Positions 40,319 through 49,266 of a DNA stretch of 64,000 nt are shown here, in pieces. How positions within the stretch are numbered: the stretch's first letter is position 1; each line of letters begins with the position of its first letter. The stretch is from Synergistaceae bacterium UBA1037 (GTDB taxonomy: Bacteria > Synergistota > Synergistia > Synergistales > Synergistaceae). Both the position numbers and the translations under genes were made by a program. Under the pieces are notes generated by a model. It saw nothing but the letters and a program-made list of their open reading frames with translations, was not told the origin of the DNA and did not search any database. Location of the stretch: contig DCEE01000020.1 in NCBI GenBank assembly GCA_002316795.1, positions 29,574 to 93,573 on the forward strand, in the 5' to 3' direction.

Positions 40319-41083
40319 TTGAGCAAATATTATATTTTCTGCAATGGGAAGATCCTGCTGAAAAGCGGAGGCAAAGAGCTTCCTGATACGGTATCAGACA
40401 GGGAACTGGAACCCTTTTTCAAGGCGAGCGGAAGTGTTGACAGGGAACATCCGGATATGGATAGGTGGGCGGAGATCGATCCGGAGTCAGAGCTGTCCGA
40501 CAGATACGTAATAATGGAGAGAAGATCGATCTGGCCGACCTTTGAGGAGAGGGAATTTTTCAGGGCGGGCAAGGCATTCCACCTGATGGACTGGCAAAGG
40601 ACCAACAGATACTGCGGAGTCTGCGGGACCGGAACTGAATATGATCCGGCAGAAGGAGCCATGAGATGTCCGGCCTGTGGTGAGATATATTATCCGGTGA
40701 TCTCCCCTGCGATAATAGTGGCGGTCGAACGGGAAGGAAAACTTCTGATGGGTCACGGAGTCAATTTCCCTCCGGGCAGGTTCAGCGTCCTGGCCGGGTT
40801 CGTCGAACCGGGTGAGAGCCTTGAGGAATGCGTGAAAAGGGAAGTGTATGAGGAGACAAGGATCAGAGTCAGAAATATCAGATATTTTGGCAGCCAGCCC
40901 TGGCCCTTCCCGAGATCACTTATGCTTGGCTTTACAGCGGAATGGGAGAGCGGGGAGATAGAGGTCGACGGCAGGGAAGTCACCGAAGCAGCATGGTTCG
41001 CACCTGACGAGATCCCGGATGTATTCCGTGGACTGAGCATTTCATGGAAGCTGATAGAGAATTTTATCAAAAAGCATTCGTAA
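40319..41083 (+). CDS. nudC: NAD+ diphosphatase NudC
   Basis: 254-residue Nudix hydrolase. A zinc ribbon (CGVCGTGTEY and CPACGE) spans about 100-125, the Nudix box GFVEPGESLEECVKREVYEE lies at about 160-179, and the NudC-specific SQPWPFPRSLM follows at about 195-205. It cleaves NAD(H) to NMN and AMP and removes NAD caps from RNA. A TTG start at 40319 is chosen because GGAGG lies eight bases upstream and no ATG fits. Confidence 0.9.
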   Translation: MSKYYIFCNGKILLKSGGKELPDTVSDRELEPFFKASGSVDREHPDMDRWAEIDPESELSDRYVIMERRSIWPTFEEREFFRAGKAFHLMDWQRTNRYCGVCGTGTEYDPAEGAMRCPACGEIYYPVISPAIIVAVEREGKLLMGHGVNFPPGRFSVLAGFVEPGESLEECVKREVYEETRIRVRNIRYFGSQPWPFPRSLMLGFTAEWESGEIEVDGREVTEAAWFAPDEIPDVFRGLSISWKLIENFIKKHS

Positions 41084-41120
41084 ACTACCGATGCGGCGAC
41101 AGCCTTATCAGATGACAATA

Positions 41121-41148
41121 TTGACAATATGTGTGTAAAAATTATGCT
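41121..41148 (+). promoter_or_regulatory. Promoter of the M48 protease gene
   Basis: TTGACA (41121-41126), 16 bases, TATGCT (41143-41148). Confidence 0.65.
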
Positions 41149-41171
41149 TTTAGGGCACGGAGGCGAAATTA

Positions 41172-41981
41172 ATGGCATTTACCGATAAAAATAAATTGCT
41201 TGCAGTTTTAGCGGTTTCTGTGCTCTTGTTGCTTACCCCCGGCCTTTCAGAGGCAAAACTGAGCGCCGAGGATGCCAAAGCCGTATGGTCTCGCGTTGCA
41301 AAGGCGACAGAACTTAACGGACTTCCTTTTAACGTGAAGGAGGAAAAGATCCCCAACGCTTGGGTCACGAATGGCAGCTCAGTAACAGTAACGACCGGAC
41401 TGCTTCAGATCCTTGACACCCAGGCCGAATTGTACGGGGTGCTGGCCCATGAAGCCGGGCATGCAAAGCTTGACCACTATGAAGACACAGTAAAGAGAGG
41501 GGTAGGACTTTCAGTAGCCGCCACTCTGCTTGGCAAGCTGCTCGGGGGAGGCATCGCTGAGACTGCGGCAGGGGTAGGCGCAAACCTGGCTTACTCCGGC
41601 TGGAGCAGGGAACAGGAAGTTGAAGCGGATGACTATTCTGTCCGCCTTGCCCACAGGATGGGAGAGGATCCGGTAGGGCTTTACAGCGCGTTGCTCAAGC
41701 TTTCAAAAGTTGGCAGCAGGCCTCAGCCAAGCGGATTCAATTCACACCCTCCTGATGACCGGAGGCTTCTGCACCTCAGAAACGAGATACTCGGCCTTGA
41801 TCCAAAAGCCAAGTTCCCTGACGGTTCCGAGAAGGGTACAGTAATTCAGCCGAAATCGGAGATAGAAAGCGAAACGGACGGAACTGTTGCCAAAAAGGGC
41901 GGTTATGACATAGACGCCGCCATAGAAAGACTGAAGAGGGAAGAGGCTGCAAAGGCGCAGGCCGGAGGACAGAGCAGCTGA
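41172..41981 (+). CDS. M48 family metalloprotease, exported
   Basis: 269-residue zinc protease with an N-terminal signal sequence (hydrophobic at about 8-22, likely cleaved near SEA-KL). The active-site HEAGH is at 93-97 and the third ligand Glu in REQEVEADDYS at about 152-157. BepA/LoiP-like proteases of this kind act on periplasmic or outer-membrane proteins. The C-terminal 60 residues are charged and probably unstructured. It overlaps cobO by one base (TGATG), an odd partner. Confidence 0.85.
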   Translation: MAFTDKNKLLAVLAVSVLLLLTPGLSEAKLSAEDAKAVWSRVAKATELNGLPFNVKEEKIPNAWVTNGSSVTVTTGLLQILDTQAELYGVLAHEAGHAKLDHYEDTVKRGVGLSVAATLLGKLLGGGIAETAAGVGANLAYSGWSREQEVEADDYSVRLAHRMGEDPVGLYSALLKLSKVGSRPQPSGFNSHPPDDRRLLHLRNEILGLDPKAKFPDGSEKGTVIQPKSEIESETDGTVAKKGGYDIDAAIERLKREEAAKAQAGGQSS

Positions 41982-42508
41982 TGTTCGGCGAAAGGGGCCT
42001 TGTCCACATATATTCCGGAGATGGAAAGGGAAAGACCACATCAGCGCTTGGACTCGCGATGAGGGCACTGGGGCACGGAGCCCGTGTAAAAGTGATCCAG
42101 TTTATGAAGGGCTGGAATAGTTACGGAGAACTTAAGACGGCACTGAAGCTTGAAGGGCTGGAGATCATCCAGACCGGCAGATCCGACTACGTCTACAAAG
42201 GCAGGGAACAGCCGGAGGACTATGAAGAGGCTGAAAGGGGCATGGAAAAAGCGCGCGAAGTCATAAACGGAGGCTGCTGCGACATGCTCATACTTGATGA
42301 AATTAATGTTGCGATCGATTACGGACTTGTTTCCCCTCGATCTGTAGCCGAACTTGTAAAAAACAGACCTTTCGGAATGGAACTTGTCCTGACCGGAAGA
42401 GGAATGCATCAGGAGCTTATTGCCCTTGCAGACCTTGTTACAGAGATGAGGGAGATCAAACACCCCTACAACAGGGGGGTCCTGGCAAGAAAAGGGGTAG
42501 AATTCTAG
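41981..42508 (+). CDS. cobO: Cob(I)yrinic acid a,c-diamide adenosyltransferase
   Basis: 175-residue BtuR/CobO-type adenosyltransferase: P-loop GDGKGKTTSALGLA at about 13-26, KVIQFMKG, LILDEINVAIDYGL and the C-terminal VTEMREIKHPYNRGV. It adds the adenosyl group to cobalamin or its precursors using ATP, supporting B12-dependent enzymes. It begins on the stop codon of the protease gene. Confidence 0.92.
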   Translation: MFGERGLVHIYSGDGKGKTTSALGLAMRALGHGARVKVIQFMKGWNSYGELKTALKLEGLEIIQTGRSDYVYKGREQPEDYEEAERGMEKAREVINGGCCDMLILDEINVAIDYGLVSPRSVAELVKNRPFGMELVLTGRGMHQELIALADLVTEMREIKHPYNRGVLARKGVEF

Positions 42509-42537
42509 TTGACATTGACCTTATTATGGGTTAATCT
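42509..42537 (+). promoter_or_regulatory. Promoter of the rubrerythrin gene
   Basis: TTGACA (42509-42514), 17 bases, TAATCT (42532-42537), immediately after the cobO stop. Confidence 0.65.
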
Positions 42538-42602
42538 AAAATCGTTTTAAATTAAATCGGAAGACTAAAAATAATATAAATACCAATAGGAGGAAAAGAT
42601 CA

Positions 42603-43097
42603 ATGAAGACAAATGAAAATCTCGCAACTGCATTTGCAGGTGAATCACAGGCCAACAGAAAGTATCTCTGCTTCGCGGCACAGGCGGAAAAAGAGGGTTT
42701 CACCAGTGCGGCAAGACTTTTCCGGGCTACGGCTGAGGCCGAGACCATACACGCTTTTGCGGAGTTCAAAGCGAAGGGCGGAATAGGAACAACAGCCGAG
42801 AACCTTGTTGCGGCAAAAGAGGGTGAAACATATGAATTCACCGAAATGTATCCCCCGATGATCGAGGATGCGAAGGCAGAGGGAAACAACGAAGCAGCCC
42901 GTATTTTCCATTACGCCAACGAAGCCGAAAAAGTACATGCGCGCCTCTACGATGAAGCGCTGGCAAATCTCGGAAATGAACCGGAGGGACAGGATTACTA
43001 TCTTTGCCCGATATGCGGCTATATCCACAAGGGCAAAGAGTCGACAAGCCCCTGCCCGATCTGCGGAGCCAAACCTTCAATATTCAAGAAATTCTAG
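42603..43097 (+). CDS. rbr: Rubrerythrin
   Basis: 164-residue peroxide-reducing diiron protein. The N-terminal ferritin-like four-helix bundle carries the Glu-x2-His type ligands (for example GESQANRKY, RATAEAETIHAFAE, ANEAEKVHARLY), and the C-terminal rubredoxin-like domain has Cys-x2-Cys pairs in CPICGYIHKG and CPICGAKPS. It protects anaerobes against hydrogen peroxide. Strong GGAGG before the start; own promoter and terminator. Confidence 0.95.
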   Translation: MKTNENLATAFAGESQANRKYLCFAAQAEKEGFTSAARLFRATAEAETIHAFAEFKAKGGIGTTAENLVAAKEGETYEFTEMYPPMIEDAKAEGNNEAARIFHYANEAEKVHARLYDEALANLGNEPEGQDYYLCPICGYIHKGKESTSPCPICGAKPSIFKKF

Positions 43098-43134
43098 AGA
43101 AATTTTCAAAACAGAAGGTAAAGAGGACATATTC

Positions 43135-43176
43135 AGGGCCGTTAAGCGTAAAGCTCCAGCGGCCCTTTTGGTTTTT
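43135..43176 (+). terminator. Terminator of the rubrerythrin gene
   Basis: AGGGCCG (43135-43141) pairs with CGGCCCT (43160-43166), then TTTTGGTTTTT. Confidence 0.7.
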
Positions 43177-43251
43177 CCTTATCAAATAAAGAGAAAAGAG
43201 GTGAAATGTTTAAACTGCTCAACGTCAGAGGTTTTTAGCCGCTGTTGTCCA

Positions 43252-43260
43252 TGCTATAAT
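43252..43260 (+). promoter_or_regulatory. Extended -10 promoter element before the aas-like gene
   Basis: TGCTATAAT with TATAAT at 43255-43260, 38 bases before the start codon; no clear -35. Confidence 0.5.
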
Positions 43261-43298
43261 AAACCATTATCTTCTTTTTGGGGAATGAGGAATGCTCA

Positions 43299-45443
43299 AT
43301 GTGGCTTATGATAGTTAAGTTTTTTCTGAATCTTTTTTTTCGGATAGAGATCAAGGGATGGGAGAACTGGGAAAAAGCAGGAGACGGAGTGTTGATAGCT
43401 CCAAATTATGTCTCATTCATAGACCCTCTTATTTTGGCAGTATGCCTTCCTGAAAAGGTCCCTTTTGCAATAGAGCGAAGGCTGACAAAAAAACGATTCA
43501 TAAGCCTTTTCCTTCCGCTGGCAGAGACTCATATACTTGACGCAGACGCACCGCTGACACTGAAGTATTTCCTGAATCACCTCAAGAATGGGGGAAGATG
43601 CGTTATCTTCCCTGAACTCCAGCCCACCACGATAGGCAATCCGATGAAAGTTTCACAGGGCGTCGCAATGATAGCCGACCACACAAAGGCAAAGATCCTT
43701 CCGATAAACATAAAAGGCACTGAACTTACCCCCTTTTCACGCATCCAGCACAAACCCGGCCTGCGTTTTTTTTCCAAAGTCACCATAACGATCCTTCCGG
43801 CAACACAAATAGATATTCCTGATGACATGTCAGGTCCTAAAAGGGCCGCAGCCGCCGGCAGGGCCCTTGAAAAGATCATGGATGAGGCATCTCTCGCAGC
43901 AAGAGTGAAGGAAAAGCCCTTCTTTGACGTTCTCCTCGACGCAAGAAAACAATACGGAGGCAAGTTCAGGATCTTCTGCGACCATGGGCAGAGGCCTATA
44001 ACGTACAACGGATTTATAACCAGGGTGCTTCTCATCGAAGATGTGCTGAAAAATGCAGACATGGCGGGCGACAATATCGGAGTGCTTCTGCCGACTTCTC
44101 TGGGAGGGGTAGTTACAATGTACTCACTCCAGAAAATGGGGAAGATACCTGCAATGCTGAATTTTTCTCTTGGCGGCCGCTCATTGGTGAACTGCTGCCG
44201 AACTGCCTGCGTAAAGACGGTAGTCACGTCAAGAAAGTTTATTGATCTTGGAAAACTTGAAGCTCTCATAACCGCAGTTGAAGAGGAGGGTCTGAGGGTC
44301 ATATGGCTGGAGGACCTGGCTCCCTCGATAACCAAATTTAAAAAGATATCCGCTGCGTTAAAAACTATTTTTATTAGATCGAACCCGGTAGTAGAAGGAG
44401 AAACGGACAAGCCGGCAATAATCCTCTTCACATCCGGATCGGAAGGGGCGCCCAAAGGCGTTGTGCTGAGCTACAAAAACCTTCACACCAACCATGCGCA
44501 GATGTACACCAGGGTCGACTTCTACCGGTCAGACAGGATACTCAACACCATGCCTATTTTTCATTCATTCGGGCTCTGCGGAGTGTTCATGCCTGTGACT
44601 CTCGGAATATTCGTCTACTTCTATCCCTCTCCGCTGCATTACAAAACGATATCGACCATCTGTTACGATGAACGGATAACTTTCCTTTTCGCCACGGATA
44701 CCTTCCTTGGAGGCTATGCGAAGGCGGCATCGGACAACTATGACTTCGCGACGATACGCATGCTTGTGCAGGGAGGTGAGAAGCTGAGGCACTCAACACA
44801 GGAGATATGGTTCGAAAGGTTCAGCATAAGGATAACTGAAGGATACGGGGTCACAGAGGCATCTCCGGTCGTTGCCAACAACTACTACGCTCACCACAGG
44901 AGCGGTACCGTCGGACAATTCGTTGCGGGAATAGAATACAGGATAGAGCCGGTAGAGGGAGTGCACGAAGGGGGAAGGCTCTGGATCAAGGGACCCAACG
45001 TGATGCTCGGTTACCTCAGGGCAACGGACCCTGGCGTTATAGATCCTCCGAAAGACGGCTGGTATGATACCGGAGACATAGTCAGCGTCGATGAAGACGG
45101 GTTCGTCAGGATACTGGGCAGGGCGAAAAGGTTTGCTAAGATAGGCGGCGAGATGATATCTCTCGCTGCAGTGGAGGAGGTCCTCTCTGAAGTATGGCCG
45201 GAAGACAAGCACGCCGTGGTTATGATAAAGGGAGGCCCGAGAGGTGAGACGCTCTCGCTGGTGACCTCAAAGCCTGAACTGAAGAGGGACGAACTGCGCC
45301 AGACGCTTTCGGATCTCGGAGTCGCAGAGATAGCGGTACCCAAAAAAATACTGACGATGGAAAATATCCCCTTGCTTTCAACGGGAAAGATAGACTATGT
45401 CTCCCTTGAAGAGATCCTTAAAGACATTGACCCCGATTCCTGA
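43299..45443 (+). CDS. Aas-like fusion: degenerate acyltransferase domain plus acyl-ACP/CoA synthetase
   Basis: 714-residue two-domain protein. Residues about 1-190 have the PlsC acyltransferase fold, but the catalytic His-x4-Asp is Tyr37-x4-Asp42 (PNYVSFIDP) and the FPEGxR block reads FPELQPTT, so catalysis is doubtful. Residues about 210-714 form an AMP-binding ligase: LFTSGSEGAPKGVVLSYKN, TEGYGVTEASP, GWYDTGDIV and a C-terminal lysine in STGKIDY. The E. coli parallel is Aas, which re-acylates lysophospholipids. The start at 43299 (MWLMIVKFF) has GAGG upstream; the frame to 43278 is less likely. Confidence 0.82.
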   Translation: MWLMIVKFFLNLFFRIEIKGWENWEKAGDGVLIAPNYVSFIDPLILAVCLPEKVPFAIERRLTKKRFISLFLPLAETHILDADAPLTLKYFLNHLKNGGRCVIFPELQPTTIGNPMKVSQGVAMIADHTKAKILPINIKGTELTPFSRIQHKPGLRFFSKVTITILPATQIDIPDDMSGPKRAAAAGRALEKIMDEASLAARVKEKPFFDVLLDARKQYGGKFRIFCDHGQRPITYNGFITRVLLIEDVLKNADMAGDNIGVLLPTSLGGVVTMYSLQKMGKIPAMLNFSLGGRSLVNCCRTACVKTVVTSRKFIDLGKLEALITAVEEEGLRVIWLEDLAPSITKFKKISAALKTIFIRSNPVVEGETDKPAIILFTSGSEGAPKGVVLSYKNLHTNHAQMYTRVDFYRSDRILNTMPIFHSFGLCGVFMPVTLGIFVYFYPSPLHYKTISTICYDERITFLFATDTFLGGYAKAASDNYDFATIRMLVQGGEKLRHSTQEIWFERFSIRITEGYGVTEASPVVANNYYAHHRSGTVGQFVAGIEYRIEPVEGVHEGGRLWIKGPNVMLGYLRATDPGVIDPPKDGWYDTGDIVSVDEDGFVRILGRAKRFAKIGGEMISLAAVEEVLSEVWPEDKHAVVMIKGGPRGETLSLVTSKPELKRDELRQTLSDLGVAEIAVPKKILTMENIPLLSTGKIDYVSLEEILKDIDPDS

Positions 45444-45562
45444 TACAGCTCTTTTTATTTGTAACGGGAAGTGATATAAGTATCTTTGACGATACCAAGA
45501 TGAGTATCAGGTGTAGAATGCTTCTGTCCTGAACTTACAGAAATTTCCGGAGGTGCGTCCTG

Positions 45563-46693
45563 TTGGATCTCTTTTCAAATATGATCGCGGCGGTCACATG
45601 GCAGAACATGGTAATGATGCTTGTCGGCGCGTTCCTGCTTTACCTTTCGATAGAGAAGAACTTTGAACCGACCCTTCTTCTGCCAATGGGATTCGGGACC
45701 CTTCTTGTCAATCTGCCGCTGTCATCGGCACTTGACCAGATGGCCGGAACAGAGATGGTGGAGGGCGCGCTCTCCATGCTCTTCAGGCTCGGCATCGCGA
45801 CTGAGATACTTCCCCTGCTGATACTTATAGCGGTCGGCGCCATGTGCGACTTCGGACCTCTTTTGGCGAACCCGAAAGTCTTTCTTTTCGGACTAGCGGC
45901 ACAGATGGGGATATTCCTCACGATGGGTATAGCGCTCCTCCTCGGCTTCAACGTCTATGAAGCTGCTTCGATCGGAATAATAGGAGCTGCGGATGGCCCA
46001 ACGTCGATATATGTCTCGACCAGATTCGCTCCCCATCTGCTGGGTCCGATATCCGTGGCCGCATATACTTACATGGCGCTGGTGCCTATGATCCAGCCCC
46101 CGGTCATACTGGCCATCACGTCCGAAAAGGAACGGCGAATGAGGATGCCGGCCCCAACAAGGACTGTGACGAAAAGGGCAAGGATAATCTTCCCGATAGC
46201 CGTTACGATGCTCGGCGGGATAATTGCGCCCGCTTCAGTATCGCTGCTTGGCTTTGTTATGTTCGGTAACCTCCTCAGGGAGAGCGGAGTCACGGAAAGG
46301 CTTTCACAGGCGGCCCAGAACGAGCTCGCAAATATTGTGACCATCCTGCTTGGTTTTTCTATCGCCGCAACTATGACGGGTGAGAAATTCGTAAACGTAA
46401 GCACCATGATAATAATAGCGATGGGCCTTGTCGCCTTTGTCCTCGATACTGCAGGCGGGGTCATGACCGCAAAGGTGCTGAACCTTTTCCTTCCGGAAGG
46501 CAAAAAGATCAACCCAATGGTAGGAGCCGCAGGGATCTCTGCCTTTCCGATGTCGGCAAGGACGATCCAGAAGCTAGGGCAGAAAGCTGACCCCTCAAAC
46601 CATCTCCTGATGCATGCAGTCGGTGCGAATGTCGCAGGTCAGATCGGCTCCGTGCTTGCGGGCGGAGTGCTCCTGGCGTATCTCGGCGGCTGA
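45563..46693 (+). CDS. Sodium-translocating decarboxylase beta subunit
   Basis: 376-residue membrane protein of the OadB/MmdB/GcdB family with about nine to eleven hydrophobic segments. The conserved IGAADGPTSIYVS (Asp near residue 147, implicated in sodium and carboxybiotin handling) and NPMVGAAGISAFPMSART are present. It decarboxylates carboxybiotin and pumps sodium out of the cell. A TTG start at 45563 follows GGAGG. It is alone here; alpha, biotin and small subunits must lie elsewhere, for example the carboxyltransferase at the window start. Confidence 0.88.
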   Translation: MDLFSNMIAAVTWQNMVMMLVGAFLLYLSIEKNFEPTLLLPMGFGTLLVNLPLSSALDQMAGTEMVEGALSMLFRLGIATEILPLLILIAVGAMCDFGPLLANPKVFLFGLAAQMGIFLTMGIALLLGFNVYEAASIGIIGAADGPTSIYVSTRFAPHLLGPISVAAYTYMALVPMIQPPVILAITSEKERRMRMPAPTRTVTKRARIIFPIAVTMLGGIIAPASVSLLGFVMFGNLLRESGVTERLSQAAQNELANIVTILLGFSIAATMTGEKFVNVSTMIIIAMGLVAFVLDTAGGVMTAKVLNLFLPEGKKINPMVGAAGISAFPMSARTIQKLGQKADPSNHLLMHAVGANVAGQIGSVLAGGVLLAYLGG

Positions 46694-46731
46694 CATAGCC
46701 CGGATCCAAAACTTTCTGCAGCTTTTATCTG

Positions 46732-46767
46732 CCGGTCCCTTCTGTATTGGGACCGGTATTTTGTTTT
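46732..46767 (+). terminator. Terminator of the decarboxylase beta gene
   Basis: CCGGTCCC (46732-46739) pairs with GGGACCGG (46749-46756), then TATTTTGTTTTT. Confidence 0.8.
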
Positions 46768-46846
46768 TGGGTAAATTTTAAATATTATTATGAATTTTTT
46801 TTGTTTATCGTGTCTGATTATTCTGATATAATTCACAAATAAGGAG

Positions 46847-48199
46847 GTGGAGCGATTCCCTAAAACAGCCAGAAACATTTCCCTCTTCGTGATCCCTTCT
46901 GCATTTGGTGTCTGTGCTTTTTTAGTCCCTTTTGAATGGCACGGAAATGTCAACACGCTTATCGGACACTGCAAAGAATATTTACTGGCACTGCTGAAGG
47001 ATGATCTCGGCGGTCTGGTCGTAGCTATCTCTCTTGTCACTGTGATACTCAGCGTAACAGCGACGGCAATAAGACCGGAGTGGATCATGAGGAATCAGAT
47101 CTTCAGGGAAAACCTCATCTGCAATCCCTTCTGGTTCATAGCGAGGTTTTCAAGCATCCCAATAGCAATGGCAGCTGCGTGGGGGAACACCGACATCTTC
47201 GGTTTCGTCATCAGGGATGCACAGCTGATAGTCCTCAACCTTGCCCCCAAACTTATTATTCTGACTTTTATAATTGCCATGGCGGTGCCCATGTTGCTTG
47301 ACTTTGGCCTGGTGCAGTTTGTAGCCGTTTACGCGAGCCCTGTCATGAGGCCGCTCTTCAAAGTCCCGGGACGTTCGGCTGTAGACTGCATCGCTTCCTG
47401 GCTCGGGAGCAGTTCGATGGCTGTAGTGATCACGGCAAAAATGCATCACTCCGGCTATTACAACGACAGGGAAGCTGCAGTGATGGTTACAAGCTTTTCC
47501 CTCACTGGGATATACAACATTTACGCCATCGCGACCCTTCTGGATTTCAGATATGCCTTCCCTCAGATAATATTCTCCGTTTACCTGACAATGTTTTTCC
47601 TGGCGGTATTGCTCCCAAGAATATGGCCCCTGAGATCGATCCCCGAGAATTACCACGGGGGGATCGAGACGTACGATGTATTGCCGACAGAAGAAAGACA
47701 TGGGCATTCCCTGTTCGCCTGGGCGCTTCTGAGAGGGGTAAACAAGGCGCGCCATATGACTTTGAAAATGTATTTTAACGAGACGCTTTCAGTTGCTGTG
47801 CCCCTCCTCTTCGGTACTGTCCCTCTAATGATAACTTTCGGCACTGTACTCATGGCTGTAGCGGACATGACCCCCATCGTCGATATGATCGCGTATCCTT
47901 TCTCATGGCTGATCGGCCTGTTGGGTGTACCGGAAGCAAAAATCCTTGGCGGAGCAACTGTATTCGCCTTTGTTGATCAATATCTTGCTGTAGCCTACGG
48001 ACAGATGCTTTTTTCAGAACAGGCCAGATTTCTCTGCATCTGCCTGACCGCAACAGGACTGATAAACCTGACTGAGATCGGGCTGCACGTGTGGCACTCT
48101 TCAATTCCGGTAACATTCCTGCAGATGTCGGTCATCTATCTGATCCGGATAGTGATCTCTCTTTTCATACTGATACCTCTCGCATTATTATTTTTCTGA
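46847..48199 (+). CDS. YjiH-like membrane protein with nucleoside-recognition (Gate) domains
   Basis: 450-residue membrane protein with ten or so hydrophobic segments. The GSSSMAVVITAKMHHSGYYNDREAAVMVTSFSLTG region (about 190-225) is typical of the Gate/nucleoside-recognition family YjiH, a group of uncertain transport role. The start is unsure: GTG at 46847 abuts AAGGAG with no spacer, and no better in-frame codon follows closely. A -10 TATAAT at 46827-46832 lies 15 bases ahead of it. Confidence 0.75.
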   Translation: MERFPKTARNISLFVIPSAFGVCAFLVPFEWHGNVNTLIGHCKEYLLALLKDDLGGLVVAISLVTVILSVTATAIRPEWIMRNQIFRENLICNPFWFIARFSSIPIAMAAAWGNTDIFGFVIRDAQLIVLNLAPKLIILTFIIAMAVPMLLDFGLVQFVAVYASPVMRPLFKVPGRSAVDCIASWLGSSSMAVVITAKMHHSGYYNDREAAVMVTSFSLTGIYNIYAIATLLDFRYAFPQIIFSVYLTMFFLAVLLPRIWPLRSIPENYHGGIETYDVLPTEERHGHSLFAWALLRGVNKARHMTLKMYFNETLSVAVPLLFGTVPLMITFGTVLMAVADMTPIVDMIAYPFSWLIGLLGVPEAKILGGATVFAFVDQYLAVAYGQMLFSEQARFLCICLTATGLINLTEIGLHVWHSSIPVTFLQMSVIYLIRIVISLFILIPLALLFF

Positions 48200-48218
48200 A
48201 GTGATCCGTGTCCCATTT

Positions 48219-48328
48219 AAAGGCATTCCGTGAACAACGACCGGAGCTTATCATATATATCCGGCTTGTATCGGAGGGGAAAAATGTATACAATATATCA
48301 ATTTGGCAGGGGGTGCCGGAATGCCTTT
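48219..48328 (+). promoter_or_regulatory. Leader with a 12-bp inverted repeat that covers the start codon of the EamA gene
   Basis: AAAGGCATTCCG (48219-48230) is the exact complement of CGGAATGCCTTT (48317-48328), which contains the ATG at 48321. A smaller CCGGA/TCCGG hairpin lies between. If transcribed from upstream of 48219, the helix would mask the start codon. A TATACAAT at 48285-48292 inside the loop could instead be a promoter that avoids it. Confidence 0.4.
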
Positions 48329-49256
48329 ATGGGGTTTTCTTCTTAGTTTCGTTGTCGCTATAATGTGGGCCGCTTCGCCGATAATGGTGGCCCGGGGCAT
48401 GGCGCTGTCGAAATGTACCTCCAACGAGATAAATCCCATCAGGTCAATATCATTTTTTGTTTTCACCCTGGCTCTCGCCCTGATACATACAAACGGAAGC
48501 ATACCGATAATCCTCTCTCCAAAAGCGCTGCTTTACATAGGCGGCAATGTGCTTCTGGGATATCTTGTAGGAGACGTGCTCTACTTCATCGCTATAAAAA
48601 AGATAGGAATAAGTCTTGCAGTGCCGGTTTCCAACTCATACCCCATGCTTGTCGTCCTTACGTCATGGCTTTTGCTTGGCGAACCGATAACAGTACAGAT
48701 CGTCACAGGGATAATCGTAGTCATAACCGGTCTTCTCCTGCTGAGATTCGGAGGAGTGAAGGAAAAAGAGAATGAAGGTGCCCCTGCCCCTGATGAGATC
48801 GGCCTCTCAAACCTGATGAAAGGGTTCCTATTCGCCATCGGAGCCGGACTTGCGTGGGCGATCGGAGCTCCTCTGACAAAAATGGCCATGGAGGCTTCCG
48901 GACTCGGTCCTGTCGAGATATCCTTCTACAGGGCGGCCGCACTGCTGATAATGGCTTGGGGATACAGGCTCATCCTTGTAAAATTCCGGCCCGCAGTCCT
49001 GATGCCTCTGAAAGCAGTCCCCCTCAAAGCGTGGGGCTACATGCTGGCAGCCGCTGTGATCGGTCTTGCAATGGGTTCTATACTCTACACCACATGCATC
49101 AGGGTAATGCCTGTCGCAGTTGTTACCGCCATCACCTCGACCAGCCCGTTCATAGCGGCTCTCTTCGGTCACTTTGCGCTTAAGGAAAGCCTGACAAGGC
49201 TTCAATGGGCAGGGGTGATGCTGATAATTACCGGCTCCGTAACAGTGAGTATTTAG
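48321..49256 (+). CDS. EamA/DMT-family transporter
   Basis: 311-residue membrane protein with ten predicted segments in two EamA half-repeats (PLWGFLLSFVVAIMWAASP and GFLFAIGAGLAWAIGAPLTKM). These export amino acids or other metabolites; the substrate is not predictable. The ATG at 48321 with AGGGGGTG upstream is preferred to a TTG at 48303. An MFS gene follows after 10 bases. Confidence 0.85.
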   Translation: MPLWGFLLSFVVAIMWAASPIMVARGMALSKCTSNEINPIRSISFFVFTLALALIHTNGSIPIILSPKALLYIGGNVLLGYLVGDVLYFIAIKKIGISLAVPVSNSYPMLVVLTSWLLLGEPITVQIVTGIIVVITGLLLLRFGGVKEKENEGAPAPDEIGLSNLMKGFLFAIGAGLAWAIGAPLTKMAMEASGLGPVEISFYRAAALLIMAWGYRLILVKFRPAVLMPLKAVPLKAWGYMLAAAVIGLAMGSILYTTCIRVMPVAVVTAITSTSPFIAALFGHFALKESLTRLQWAGVMLIITGSVTVSI

Positions 49257-49266
49257 GATAGTCTCT

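Noticed and set aside
41172-42508. Possible functional link between the M48 protease and cobO because of their one-base overlap
   Set aside because: Overlap shows co-transcription only; no shared pathway is known, so none is claimed.
43209-43241. Ten-codon ORF (MFKLLNVRGF) with a GAGGTG upstream
   Set aside because: Too short to support, ribosome site too close to the ATG, and no attenuator follows it.
43577-44455. 292-codon open frame on the minus strand
   Set aside because: Antisense shadow of the aas-like gene, with no domain signal or ribosome binding site.
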